Positions 49,131-60,756 of a stretch of 64,000 nucleotides of DNA are shown piece by piece. The position numbers were made by a program, and so were the translations under genes. Each line of letters begins with the position of its first letter. Position 1 is the stretch's first letter. The notes under the pieces were generated by a model, which saw nothing but the letters and a program-made list of their open reading frames with translations, had not been told where the DNA came from and searched no databases. The DNA comes from Ampullaceana balthica (lineage: Eukaryota > Mollusca > Gastropoda > Lymnaeidae): positions 62,001 through 126,000 of the forward strand of contig CALYLW010000503.1 of assembly GCA_944989445.1 (NCBI GenBank), written 5' to 3'.

Positions 49131-49496
49131 TATCAAATCTCATGTTTTCTAAAAATTATTTGGTATGCGCTGGAAGAGGAATATGGCGAGTACTGTACGA
49201 ACCCCACATTTATACAGGAAAGTAGGGTGTTATCTTGTGCGTCGCAAAATACAGTAATCCCTGTAAGTTGAAGACTGAAAAATACTATGAAATTAATAAA
49301 ATATCCAATATTGTCATAACTTTTTACTCCGAAGCTCACGAGTTTTTTTTTGGTTTTTGTTTTGTTTTTGTGTTGTTTTTTCCCAATTTTTTTTTACGAT
49401 TTCAAGTGCGTTACACAAGAGTTGTAAATATAATGCCACCAATGGACGAGGCGTGTTTAAATTGTTGCATTCTCTTGTGGAGTTCATAAAATAATG

Positions 49497-49933
49497 AAAT
49501 AAAATATTTAAAAAATCTTTTTTTAAAAGGACACGCTTTTATGTACATATAGAAAGTGTACTAAAAAGAAGAAAATAAAAATTTTCAATCCGTGAACCTA
49601 TCGACTGCACATAAAAGCGTGGGGCGCCCATCACAACTCATTTCTTATTGCAACAACTCTTTTGCATATAGATAAATTTTCTAATTAATATGATAGTAGC
49701 ATGTATATGATCAAAGTTGTGAAACTTTAAATGTTTATTAATATTCATATAAATTTGTATTTATGTTTCGCAGCTTTGTACATGATTGTGAGTTGTGATG
49801 AGGGCCCCACGCTTTTATGTGCAGTCGATAGGTTCACGGATTGAAAATTTTTATTTTCTTCTTTTTAGTGCACTTTCTATATGTAAAAACAAGCGTGTCC
49901 TTTTAAAAAAAGATTTTTTTAATATTTTATTTT
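49497..49933. mobile_element. Fold-back element
   Basis: Arms of about 145 bases (49,497-49,640 and 49,785-49,933) are nearly perfect inverted repeats around a ~145-base AT-rich loop. Landmarks are aaaaggacacgc / gcgtgtcctttt, 'cgtgaacctatcgactgcac' and its inverse, and cataaaagcgtgggg / ccccacgcttttatg. Confidence 0.85.
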
Positions 49934-50274
49934 CTACTTTTTAGTAACACAATTTTTTAATCAATTTTTTGACATAATCAACTCAATTTAATTAGTCAAA
50001 CTTCGTTGTCTATAACTTAAATGTGATAGTGGTAAAAAGATAGATTATTAATTACAAATTTATGTATTTAAAAAATAACAGTTTCCCCAACTGAAAATTG
50101 AACCCAGTACCTCCAGGTCGAAAATCCATTAAGCTAACAATTGGGCCAACTAGGCTACACAAATACCAGTTGTTCCTCTTGTATTATCATGTCAATTTAG
50201 ATTTAGTTTCGAATTACTGAGCTGTTTAACACCTGGAATTTCGTCATCCATGGCTGGTTGTGAACTCCGGTGAC

Positions 50275-50465
50275 ATTCACGTGAAAGTCAAGAATAACAC
50301 GGATACAGATTATATATAAAGATAAACGTAAAAATGCATTTATTTAATTACGGTACATTCGATCGATCTGAAATTTTGATACAATGTATTGTCATCCAAG
50401 ATCTATCTGTGGTAAAATTTTGAGATCTCTAGGACCATCAGAAGTGGTTTAATTTTACGTTACAA
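50275..50465. repeat. Repeat related to the arms of the large fold-back
   Basis: Contains 'cattcgatcgatctgaaat', 'tccaagatctatctgtggta' and 'aggaccatcagaagtggttt', all present at 56.2-56.5 kb. Confidence 0.6.
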
Positions 50466-52224
50466 GATTTGACGGATACACCATACAAAGAGTGTGAGTT
50501 AAATAAAAGCTTGTAACTTGTAAAATACATGGCTACCGCTATAGGGCACATTAACCGAGGGGTCGGTGAACAGCGGTATATTATCTCATTCGGTGTAAAA
50601 AGGGAACTCTTGGGGTAATGCTGAATCATTGTGGGCATGTAAATTCGCTAGAATCCGCTCCTTTTAGGTTAATAATAATATTAACATAAACTTTTTATAA
50701 TTTTAATTTTTAGGTATCCCATTGAATCGGTCCGTTTTTTTTAAAAACGTTTAACCGGCCTTCAAAAAACGAACTGTGTTAACATCCTAAGATTATACTT
50801 TATTCTAATGCAGACGAATTAAACATTGACTTTTAATCATCACGGTTAACTTCTTTGTTTTTAAAAATATATATATAAATAATATTTTTAAAATGTTTTT
50901 TTTTAAAAACCCTCAATTGACTGTCGGGCATCCTGTAAGAAAGAGGTCGGCGAACAGGGGTAAATTACCCCATCTGGGGTCAAAGGGAATTCTTGGGGGT
51001 AATGCAGACTCATTTGGGACATATAACATCCACTACAATCCACTAGATATATTAAAATACGTCATGTGTACTGTAATTTGTACGTGTACGCTTCGAACAT
51101 ATGACTATTATGGAACCGGTTCCTTCCAGAAATGCATTTTTTAAATTTGACAACTTTGTAGATTTCTTACCTACGTACTATAATAAGACACCTAATTCCA
51201 CCCTACTTTCATTTATATTGACACGAGTGACAATAATCTTAATCCACATGACTTGATTGTATCAAGTATCCTTTCTGTGATATTTAAAATTAATGCCTTA
51301 AAAACTGAGCTAAGAGGAAAAGTTGCTTTGTGCTTAGGGTTGCCAGGTGGCTGTCTCAAAAATACCGGAAACTAGTGTCGAATTTTGTCGATGGCACAAT
51401 ATTTCAATGTAAAATGTCCGGTATTGCTTCCATTTTTCCACTGGACAAATAACGATAATACCGGACAGTCTGGTACAAACCCGGACATCTGGCAACCCTA
51501 TACAGTGCTACTCTCGAATTGCGATGTCAAGAATTGATGCATTCTATAAAGTTAATGAATACTATTAATTACATCTAGAATGGCCAGGGGCGTTAGACCA
51601 AAAAAACATTCGAACAATTATATCAAACTTAAAACGTTTATAATTGTATCAAATCGATCCCCCCCCCCAAAGAAAAAATAATTTAATAAATTAATAAAAA
51701 TAAAACAATTAATGGATATTCCGCGTCGTTTTGACTTAAAATCTCTACACATATCCCTATTCATATCATTTTTAGACACTTATTATGCTCGTAAAACTCA
51801 CCAGTGTCATTTTAGGGAGGGGGGGCCTAACGACGCTCCCCCAAATCCACGCCCGAGTCATGTTGGCAGGACCTCCAGTCTGGGGGGGGGTGGTAACGCA
51901 CACATAAACTTGTATAATTTAGGGTAAGGGGCAAAAAAGTTCGCCGATAACCAAACGGAGCTGAGGTTACATCACAAATGCTTTGATGTCAACATCAAAC
52001 TACAGAGGGTAACAATTTTATATGTTCTCTTGTGGGTTCTCAAACTTAAAGGATTATAATTAGATTTAATTTTCATTTCTTCATAACTAACGCCAACCGG
52101 CGTCTGATGCCGTATGGACCAGCACTTTGAGAAGCACTGATGGTTTTAAAAAAATAATTTAAAAAAAATATTTAAAAAATAAAAAAAAGTCATTAAATAA
52201 ATTGTAAGCGACCAAATCTTACAG
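50466..52224. other. No gene seen outside the 51.3-kb element
   Basis: 50,590-50,630 and 50,950-51,010 share aacaggggtaaatta / tggggtcaaagggaa-type text in diverged form, a possible old duplication. Confidence 0.5.
51335..51500. mobile_element. 166-bp inverted-repeat element
   Basis: TAGGGTTGCCAG and CTGGCAACCCTA are a perfect 12-bp inverted pair. Internal copies of ccggtatt / aataccgg add symmetry. Confidence 0.7.
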
Positions 52225-52361
52225 TGGAAGTTTTATTTAAAGTTACCCTTTTGATGTGACGTCACATTTCTTCAACCCCCTCCCTCCCCCTCGTCACGCA
52301 TCGTCACAAAAGTGTGACCCCCCCTCCACCCCTAGGTGCGTGACGTCATTTATGGACGCCC
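52225..52361. mobile_element. GGCCGTCCAT-family element, end fragment
   Basis: Ends TGCGTGACGTCATTTATGGA followed by CGCCC, with C-rich tracts and CGTCACAAAAGTGTGACC. Corresponds to the other end of the 26.9-kb copy. Confidence 0.65.
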
Positions 52362-52577
52362 TCTAAGAGAAAAATAAACACAAGCTAATATTTATTTATA
52401 AATAACAAAGCGATTTAATCTTTTTTATGACAAATGTTGAGTGTATATTTTTCTTCTTATTTTTATTTCCTTTTAAATTATAAAAGCGTTTTTTTTTATT
52501 TTTTTTTAAATTTGGAGGGGAATGATAAAGTCTGTCAGCACCATAGTTTGACATCAGAAGAACTACTTCATCGCGGG

Positions 52578-52956
52578 CTAAAGTGTTTCTTTAAAATAAA
52601 CTGGCCCCTTGACCGCATCGCCTGCCTTGGAAACTTGTGCGAAGATATCGCACGGGTAATCAAAGAGGAGGCAATCCAGAGCGAAGGCCCTCTCCAGCAA
52701 GGCGATGGTCTCCCTTGGGACAGACCTGTACGCCTCAATCATGGCTTCTCTTCGTTGACGATGACGCACTTCCGGCGGCCCCGAGTTGTGATAGGCTGAG
52801 ATGGCCTCAGAGATGAAGTCGTGCCTTCCAACGATGTCGTGTGGGGGCGACGGCTCGCGGAACGGAAAGGGAATTGTTTTCGAGATCAATCCGCGCGCTT
52901 GAAACGACGTCCACTGCCGGTTGAGTGCCTGATGGTGAGTGAGGCAGCCGAGGTCC
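52578..52956 (-). CDS. Terminal exon, possible carbohydrate sulfotransferase C-terminus
   Basis: On the minus strand a good acceptor (aatttccacag) is followed by an open frame of about 125 codons ending in TAG at 52578-52580. Composition is clearly GC-richer than flanking DNA. I see PHDIVGRHDFISEAISAY followed by SVPRETIALLERAF and CLLFDYP. This order resembles the C-terminal part of the Sulfotransfer_2/HNK-1 families: a Y-D-x-I-G-x-x-E segment, then a helix ending near D-x-x-L-F-x-Y. Those Golgi enzymes move sulfate from PAPS to glycans, but the PAPS-binding motifs would lie in earlier exons, not found here. The match is weak. A processed fragment or unrelated gene remains possible. Confidence 0.4.
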
Positions 52957-53074
52957 CTGTGGAAATTATGAGTGCAGTGAGAGAAAGCGATAAAAACAGA
53001 AAGTGTACGTGTTCTGTTAATTTTTTTCTATTTGGAGAGTAATGTTAAATGCTTTCCTATCTTTTTTATAATTA

Positions 53075-53132
53075 CATGTATATATATAATATATATAAAT
53101 ATATATATATATATATGTATATATTTATATCT
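53075..53132 (+). repeat. (TA)n-rich tract
   Basis: atatata with single interruptions. A second TA/TG tract lies at 53,440-53,560. Confidence 0.85.
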
Positions 53133-53692
53133 CTTGCGAAAACATGAATTGCTTAAAATGTCATACGTTTCTCTTTTTTTTTAAAGCGCATAAATATAGA
53201 TGAACCAATCTAATAAATTAACTAAAAACACACCATTTCCTTCTAATCGTAACATCTGATCATATTTGTCACATATCCGACCAATATGTTAAACTAATGA
53301 AACATCGAGATAGCTGGAGTCTTTTTCGAATGAAGCAGCAATACAACGTTATCTCTCTAAATATAAAAGTCTCATTAGATTGTTTGTGTGAATATGTCTG
53401 CGGTTTGGAAAAAAAAACTATAACAAAAAAAATATTAATACATGTATATGTATTATATATATATATATGTGTGTGTGAGTGTGTGTGTGTGAAATATGTG
53501 TAAATATTTGTGTATATGCTTTCGTGTGGGTGGGTGTGTGTATCAGTGGTGTAGCTAGGGTCATGTGCGCCCGGGGACATGACACAAAATCTGCGCCCCT
53601 TGTCGGACCGAAAGATTCGGGGGGCTCACTGAGCCCACAAGAAAAATTTGAAATGTTACGGTTTATATGGTTCATTTCCGAACATGTACAGA

Positions 53693-54600
53693 AAGCGGCT
53701 GCCCTTGAGACGATAGAAGGGTTCGCGGGAACCCAAGTGAAAGTGTTCACGGATGGGTCTGCCAGTTCAAGTGAAGGAATTGCAGGATATGGTGCGCTCA
53801 TCTTATACCCAATAGGAGGGCCACCAAAAGAAGAACTTCTAGGTCCCTGTGGGACTATGGAATCGAATTACGATGCGGAGCTTGAAGCTATACACAGGGC
53901 CCTGGAAAGTGTGCACCGGACACTGCAGGGGTCGGAAATTTTCGGTTTCGACACGGTACTGTTTTGTGACTCGAGATCGGCCCTCGAAGACCTGGCTAGT
54001 GAGAAGCGTAGTACCCACTTGGTTGACGCCATTTTGGAGGACGTGGGTAGACTCAAAAGACTTGGAGGTAAGGTAACAGTGCAGTGATCCCGAGCCACGT
54101 GAATGTTAACGGCAATGAAAAGGCAGACTCCCTGGCCAAAGCAGGAGCAGCCCTGCCCCAACCAGAGGCCCCAGTCACTTATCTTGGGGCTAAAACCTGG
54201 CTAAAGGACCACTTCCGAAATAAGTGGTACCAGGAGTGGGCTGACAACACGACAGCCAGAGGGGTATTCGCTAACATGCCCAGGCCAAGGCGTTCAGACC
54301 AGTGGTGGAACCTGAGTCGCAAACACCAGAGTTAAGTGACTCAGATGAGAACAGAACATTGCCCAACCAACTCATACTTTCACAGGCTAGACCACAACAG
54401 GGACTCGAACTGCCGTCATTGCAGCCAAGCCTCTGAGACGGTCGTACACCTGGTGACGTCTTGCCCGGCGCTTGATATAGCCGGGGGGGTGAGGGAGGCG
54501 GAAGAGTCCCATGTAAAGACAATGTTGTATGGCAATGCTCAACAGATGGAGCAGATTGCCCAGGTACTAGCCAAGGCCTTAAGAGATTAGTCTCAGGCCT
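53693..54600 (+). pseudogene. Non-LTR retrotransposon RNase H and C-terminal zinc region
   Basis: The 3' end of a LINE ORF2. RNase H1 active-site residues are visible: Asp in VKVFTDGSA, Glu in YDAELEAI, Asp in LFCDSRSAL and the late Asp in NVNGNEKADSLA. The tail HCPTNSYFHRL, then CRHCSQASETVVHLVTSCP gives the C-x2-C-x-H-x-C cluster found after RNase H in Jockey/I/R1-type LINEs. A one-base loss near 54,086 (TGG reduced to TG, giving TGA) and a TAA at 54,333 break it. The related copy on the minus strand at 28 kb keeps the serine codon at that second place, so the stop arose in this copy. Confidence 0.8.
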
Positions 54601-54709
54601 ACAGAATATGTGTTTAGTTTAGTTCATTTCCGAAGCTTCTGGTATTGTAATGAAATAGAATACAGACTAATAATTATTCTTTATACGATTGTAAACAATT
54701 TATTTGATA

Positions 54710-55062
54710 AATAAAGGTAAAAAAATGATTTTTAAAAACCACGTTTTTATAAGTGGACTAAAAAGAAGAAAATAATTTAAAACTTATTAGTTCAAGTACT
54801 TCGATTTAATATGACTAAAAACGTGGGGCGGGCGCTTATTTGGTTTAACATATGCGGTTCAGTCATTCTCTCACTTATAGATCTCTCTTTTGCCTTCTAA
54901 ATTAGAAATCTGTATTTTTTAAACCAAACACCCGCCCCACGTTTTTAGTCATATTAAATCAAAGTACTTGAACTAACACGTTTTAAATTGATTTCTTCTT
55001 TTTAGTCCACTTATAACAACGTAATGTATGGTAATTATTTTTTTACCTTTATTTATTTTCTT
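54710..55062. mobile_element. Fold-back element
   Basis: Arms 54,710-54,846 and about 54,920-55,062: 'ccacgtttttataagtggac' / 'gtccacttataacaacg', and tgactaaaaacgtggggcgg / ccgccccacgtttttagtca. Shares the actaaaaagaagaaaat motif with the fold-back at 49.5 kb. Confidence 0.8.
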
Positions 55063-55137
55063 CTTTTTAGTCAATCTTAATAAAAACGTGGTTTTCAAAA
55101 ATATTTTTTACCTCTATTTATTTTATTCTTTTTATTA

Positions 55138-56622
55138 TTAACCACGTTTTTATAACTCGCTTTCGTTCCTGTGGCATTGTTTGTTGGTTTGTCTGTCCAC
55201 AATTTTTTTCAAATCTGCCAACGTAAAATTAAACAACTTTTGATTGCCCTAAAGATCTCAAAATAATAATAATAACGTTTTTTACTCAACTCAAATCTGC
55301 TCAACATATCTCATTCAATAAAAATTAAATAAAAAGTATAATTCCACAACAAAATTATCTGAATTTCTGCTGACCTATTCATTTTATCTAAGCATTTAAC
55401 TTCGGTTGATTTTTTTAACCACGTTTTGTTAACTCGCTTTCGTTCCTGTTTGTCCAAGATTTTTTCAAATCTGCCAACGTACAATTGAACCACTTCTGAT
55501 GGTCCTAGAGATCTAAAAAATTTACCACAGATAGATCTAGGATGTCAATGTATTGGGTCAAAATTTCAGATCGATCGAAGGTACCGTAATTAAATAAATG
55601 CATTTCTTATTTTATCTTTATATAAGCATCACTACCCGCCTGCCGTTGTTTAATTTCACGTGGCGAGTTTACGCCGTGACCTCATCGCTTTGTTATTAAA
55701 CTTTGGGCGGGCGCTGATGAGGTGTTTGGTAAAATAAAAAGAGGTAAAAAATATTTTTAAAAACCACGTTTTTATTAGTGGACTAAAAAGAATAAAATAA
55801 ATAGAGGTAAAAAAATATTTTTGAAAACCACGTATTTATTAGTGAACTAAAAAGAATAAAATAAATAAAGGTAAAAAAATGATTTTTAAAAACTAAGTTT
55901 TTATAAGTGGACTAAAAAGAAGAAAATAATTTAAAACTTATTAGTGTAAGTTCTTCGATTTAATATGACTAAAAACGTGGGGTGGGTGTTTGGTATAAAA
56001 ATTAAAGATTTCTAATTTAGCAGGTAAAAGAGAGATATCTATAAGTGAGAGAATGAGTGAACCGCATATGTAACTATTTATTTTACCAAATACCTCATCA
56101 GCGCCCGCCCAACGTTTAATAACAAAGCGATGAGGTCACGGCGTGAACTCGCCACTTGAAGTTAAACTACAGCAGGCGGGTAGTGATGCTTATATAAAGA
56201 TAAACTAAGAAATACATTAATTTAATTACGGTACATTCGAATGATCTGAAATTTTGATACAATGTATTTTTTCCAAGATCTATCTGTGGTAAAATTTTGA
56301 GCTCTCTAGGACCATCAGAAGTGGTTTAATTTTACGTTGGCAGATTTGAAAAATTGCGGACAGACAGACACGAAAGTAAGTATATAATAAAATATAGAAA
56401 AACTAAAAAGTTCAATAATTTAATAACGGTACATTTGATCGATCTGAAATTTCGATACAATGCATTGTCATCCAAGATCCATCTGTGGTACAATTTTGAA
56501 ATCTCTAGGACCATTAGAAGTGGTTTAATTTTACGTTGGCAGATTTGAAAAATTGGGGACAAACAAACCAACAAACAATGCCACAGGAACGAAAGCGAGT
56601 TAATAAAAACGTGGTTAAAAAA
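55138..56622. mobile_element. Large nested fold-back with outer arms of about 550-600 bases
   Basis: The outer left arm (55,138-55,745) reads ataactcgctttcgttcctg, then 'caaatctgccaacgta', 'tataagcatcactacccgcc' and 'ggcgagtttacgccgtgacc'. The right arm (56,085-56,622) has the same in reverse order and complement. Between them lie three tandem copies (~63 bp each, from 55,740) of the 'accacgtttttattagtgg' unit. Sequences like 'gatctatctgtggtaaaatt' recur at 50.4 kb. Confidence 0.75.
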
Positions 56623-56634
56623 ATACTCTACTAA

Positions 56635-57993
56635 TTATACAATTAGACATAGTCTACAAAAAATCATTTTCCTTGATTTGAATGTCGCAAACTCGTCAAT
56701 CACGTTTTCAAAATTAATATTCTCAAGTATTTCTCTTTCGATGCTAAGGAATGCAGGATCACTCAGAAGATCTTGTCCCATTATAGCACCTAAATAAGAC
56801 AAAATAAGCTTCAGTTTGCTGAAGGACCGCTCACAGCTTTCTGAAACAGGAATTGTTAGAAGTATTTGAAATGAAATGCGCAGATTCAGAAATGTGTCAT
56901 CTTCATACGAAACAATAAAACCAAGAAGATCCAAAGGAGTTTCCAATAGAACTTCAGTCCTGGTACTGAGCATCATTTTTCAGTCTCTGATTTATATGCA
57001 CAATTCGTGACCATTAACGTCAGTGTTCTATAAATTAGCAAAATCTAAGCAATTTTAACGAATTGTATCGACTTTTGTCTAAGCAAGAAGAGTTTTTACG
57101 TCTAGTAAAAATCCAAATTTGTTATTTAGATTTTTTAGACGTAAAAACGGTATTGATATCTCCTGTTGGAGTCTATCAATTACGCTGTTCATATCAAGTA
57201 CAATTTCTTCTTCTGCAGAAAGTCCAGCAGCTCTTGTTAATTCTCCAGGCATCCTCCTATGTCGTCTAATCCTTCTGTCAACCTCGATTCCCCAAGTTGT
57301 GAATCTTCTTTTCCATTGTCTACCGCAACCTGTCTAAAATTATCACGAATGTTGAAAATTTCTTGCTCAAGCGATTCAAGATCAGATGCTGCTTCCTTGA
57401 AATTCACAGTAGAATTCTGCAACCGTTTCTGGACTCGATCAATTTTCCATAGTATGATGTTCCAGAAATTTAATAAAACTAGGAATTTAAATTTTAATAT
57501 ACCTGCCAGTAAAGTTTCTGCATCACTTCTGGTGTCAGGCGTCATATTTGTATGTTCTGATAATTTTTCCAACAGCCCTAACAGTTCATCTAGTCCTTCA
57601 TAAACTGCTTTAACAGCTTCTGATCGTGCACTCCAACGTGTTTCAGACTTCCTCTTCATTGTGATTGGCACAACTCTTTTTTAATTCTTCCAAACGAGTT
57701 GTTGAACGAGAGAAAACAAAAATTTATACTTTCAACAGTTCCAAAAAACGTGTTAACCATTGGATCCTGTTTAGCTGAGTGTACTTCAGCTAGGTTTAAG
57801 CTGTGGTTGTCACATTTGGTGAACAATGCTCTGAGATTTCTGGCACATATTCGGTGTTGAAGGCCGGATATATGCCCAGTCATTACAGCAGCATTGTCAT
57901 AAAATTGTGACCGATTGTCGGCTAGAGGTATGTTCTTAGATTCCAGTTTCTCTACGATAACTCTTTCAAGGCTTGCTGCGTCTTTGGAATGTA
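56635..57993 (-). pseudogene. ZMYM1-like hAT transposase, C-terminal half
   Basis: Continues in the same frame from the insertion site: IHSKDAASLERVIVEKLES, ADNRSQFYDNAAVMTGHISG, ICARNLRALFTKCDNHSLNL, then KRKSETRWSARSEAVKAVYE, LSAEEEIVLDMNSVIDRLQQ, and the hAT dimerisation region SESCERSFSKLKLILSYLGA near 56,800. Several frameshifts and stops break it (near 57,660, 57,240 and 57,030). Family knowledge: such proteins are domesticated or transposon-borne hAT transposases with a C-terminal dimerisation domain. The copy is dead. Confidence 0.85.
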
Positions 57994-57997
57994 TCTG

Positions 57998-58369
57998 TGT
58001 AGCCGTCTGCTAGAGTTGACCTCAGCAGTCTGCTGTAGTGACCTTCACGGGTCAGTGCAGGTTTACTCCAGCCCTCGATGCGACTGGAGTTCACCCAGAG
58101 TGACTGACCAACTACCGGTGTTTTAATGCACGGGGGGTCAGTCACGTGATTAGGAGGGACACACCGGTGGGCGAGTGACACACTGCCCCTGGTCTGTGTG
58201 AGAGGAGAGTGTGCGTAATATAGTGTTGAGGTGGCGCATGGAGCGATGAATGATGTGTTAACTAGTTCATGGTCCATTCTTATTGTAATTCCGGAATAAA
58301 CTGTTTGATATCCTACCGAGTGAATTGAACTTCATTGTTTTAAGTTAACTTAGCCACCACTCGGCTACA
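57998..58369 (+). repeat. 5' LTR
   Basis: 372 bases, TG...CA with an 8-base terminal inverted repeat. Contains AATAAA near its 3' third (ccggaataaactg). Partner of the 3' LTR. Confidence 0.9.
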
Positions 58370-58441
58370 GTTTGGCGTCGTCGGCAGGATCACTTGAGGT
58401 AGAGATATCAGTTTTACAACAGTCTTTTCAATCCGAAAAGA

Positions 58442-58720
58442 ATGGAACAAGTAGAGCAGTTCACTTGCCTGCCCGAGCTACCTAGGTTCACGGGTGAGAG
58501 CGGAGCAGAACCGTTTGTCAGAAAGGCACAGCTGTTATTACAATTACAGCCCGTGCCCCCTGCCTGCGCAGTTATCTGGATCCTGGACGCATTGGAGGGG
58601 CGTGCCCGCAAGGAAGTGTTCGATCGGGCACTTGAAGAAATAAACACCCCTGAGAAACTGCTACGTTTCATAATACAAAGATGGGGTGATCAGAGAGACG
58701 CCACCACCCTTACTCGATGA
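58442..58720 (+). pseudogene. gag: gag N-terminal part of the LTR element
   Basis: A 92-codon frame starting at ATG 58442, with a LPRFTGESGAEPFVRKAQLL segment and an RFIIQRWGD segment typical of Ty3/Gypsy capsid regions. It ends at TGA in an ATGA overlap with the next frame, so capsid and nucleocapsid are in different frames. The usual sequence between this helix and the nucleocapsid is shortened, so a small deletion plus frameshift is likely. Confidence 0.65.
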
Positions 58721-59550
58721 GAGAGGACCTCCCTGACGTCGCCGACCCTGCCCAGCCTCTGAAAGTACCGCCTCCAGACCTCACATTCTCACAGCTTACG
58801 CCACACCTACTGGCCTACATCAACCAGCAGGTCGCGGCTGTGGAAGAGAGGCTCCACCTCTCCATACAACAGCATCGAGGGGACATGGACGCTAACGGTG
58901 TCCACTGTCCACCAGCACCCAGACATCCCAAGTTAAACAAACGGAAATCCCGTCGCCGAACAACGGTATGTCTGTGGTGCAACAGAAAAGGCCACGTAGA
59001 GGATGACTGCCGTGCCAAGAAGAGTTATGTCGACCACCACACTGGGACACCTCATTTCCTCACAACCACAGATTTACCTGGTAACCAGGAAAAAGAGGCT
59101 CGAGGGTCTGAGATGTCCACTCCAGTCCAACAAACTGCAACGTTACGCTCCATGACAGCGTCCCCTAGTTCGCAAAACAAAGATGACAGGGACAGGGGAA
59201 CCAGTCACAATACATGTAACTGGCAGCACACTTCACGGAAGCCATGTAGTGTGGGGAGCGACTGGTCATCTCGTCCACTGAGGGACAGTGAAAATATGGA
59301 TTGTTGTACTGTCTGCCACGGCAGAGTCAAAGAACGGGTAATCAAGCAACGTAACACTTTGAACCGTCGTAAATCTTATTGTGGATTTCAAATTCCTGAT
59401 ATCTCAACTTTCAGCAAGACGACATATCATGCCGATGGCCTTCAACGGCAATTACGTTCAAGAGAAAGCCGAAAACATAAACAAGTGACTACGGATGCCT
59501 TCCTTAAAGAGAGCACACCTGCAAAAGATTCTCACAAAGGTCCTATCTGA
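58717..59550 (+). pseudogene. gag: gag C-terminal part with CCHC knuckle
   Basis: A 277-codon frame overlapping the previous one by four bases. About 87 residues in, a basic patch (NKRKSRRRTT) is followed by one zinc knuckle, CLWCNRKGHVEDDC (C-x2-C-x4-H-x4-C), the nucleic-acid-binding motif of retroelement nucleocapsids. The rest has no protease DTG or other pol motif and ends at TGA, so pol has been lost or replaced here. Confidence 0.65.
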
Positions 59551-59776
59551 CCTAGGTCAGAACGATGCAGGCCTGAGCAGAATCACTTGACCACTAAAAC
59601 AACCGTCAACAGCTCTACACAAACAAACAATGTTTTAGAAGAGCCTATCAGACCAGAACGGCCCAACATGGCTGACTTGGGTCACGGGTACGACGGTCTA
59701 ATTCCCCTGACCACAACCCACCTAGACCAGTATCACGGAAACACCCCAACTAACCAGGTCATCAACAATCCAGAGG

Positions 59777-60035
59777 ACACGGCTCCCCAAAGAAGCAGGA
59801 GCTGGACAGGTCACGCCTGGATAAGGCCATCTCCGCAAGCCAAGCCGCGAAGTCCCTTATGCTGCAGTCCTCCAACCGTGACGATGAGGTGATCGTCATC
59901 TCTACAGGGCGACGCAGAGACCAGCAACCCGATGCAGGAGTGGACCTACCGCCACCCGGGGTACCTCGAAGGTCAGCTCGCATCGCCCAACGTGCCAAAA
60001 TGGACGTAGACATTTTTGATTGCCACAAGATTTGA
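59777..60035 (+). pseudogene. pol: pol C-terminal remnant of the LTR element
   Basis: An open frame with SPKKQELDRSRLDKAISA, then VPRRSARIAQRAKMDVDIFD and TGA. A proline/arginine-rich RRSxRIxx tail just before the 3' LTR is typical of the very end of Ty3/Gypsy polyproteins. Everything between the gag frame and here that should encode the enzymes is missing. Confidence 0.5.
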
Positions 60036-60380
60036 CATTTCTTAGTATAAGATTGCTTCTATTTTAATTATTAAGCTAGTGTTTAACTTTAGACCACTGC
60101 ATTCTTGTGTTTACTATTAAAATTTATAGGCCTTAATTGTTATTAAATTAAATAAATTCAAGATATGTTGTTACCAAATCCAAGTAATTTATATTCACAT
60201 TTGACATTGCAGATTGATTTGAAATCATTGCATAAGGCTACTCATATTGTGCTAATGTTGTATTTTTGTAGGGTCTGAGATTATGACCAGGCATATTTTG
60301 TGATATGCTTTTCTTTGTTTGCTTCGGCAAAACAATATTTTGACCAGCGAGGGCGCTGGCATTCAGGGGCCTGGGGAAAC

Positions 60381-60752
60381 TGTAGCCGTCTGCTAGAGTT
60401 GACCTCAGCAGTCTGCTGTAGTGACCTTCACGGGTCAGTGCAGGTTTACTCCATCCCTCGATGCGACTGGAGTTCACCCAGAGTGACTGACCAACTACCG
60501 GTGTTTTAATGCACGGGGGGTCAGTCACGTGATTAGGAGGGACACACCGGTGGGCGAGTGACACACTGCCCCTGGTCTGTGTGAGAGGAGAGTGTGCGTA
60601 ATATAGTGTTGAGGTGGCGCATGGAGCGAGGACTTATGTGTTAACTAGTTCATGGTCCATTCTTATTGTAATTCCGGAATAAACTGTTTGATATCCTACC
60701 GAGTGAATTGAACTTCATTGTTTTAAGTTAACTTAGCCACCACTCGGCTACA
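60381..60752 (+). repeat. 3' LTR
   Basis: 372 bases, same length as the 5' LTR. The differences I see are one substitution in the ccagccctcg/ccatccctcg segment and three in the short segment after 'ggagcga'. Preceded by a weak purine tract (ggggcctggggaaac). Confidence 0.9.
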
Positions 60753-60756
60753 TCTG

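Larger units (their letters stand above)
57998..60752 (+). mobile_element. Ty3/Gypsy-type LTR retrotransposon, internally deleted
   Basis: Two 372-base LTRs (57998-58369 and 60381-60752) start TGTAGCCG and end CGGCTACA. By eye they differ at four positions (about 1%), so the insertion is recent. The 4-base target duplication TCTG is at 57994-57997 and 60753-60756. A primer site starting TGG at 58373 resembles the 3' end of a tRNA-Ser (inference), as in mag-type elements. Inside are a broken gag and the extreme C-terminus of pol; protease, reverse transcriptase, RNase H and integrase are absent. It therefore could only move with help from a related element. It is inserted into the ZMYM1/hAT pseudogene. 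Confidence 0.9.

Noticed and set aside
58815..60028. Minus-strand ORFs of 67-88 codons
   Set aside because: Antisense of the LTR element's gag and pol remnant.
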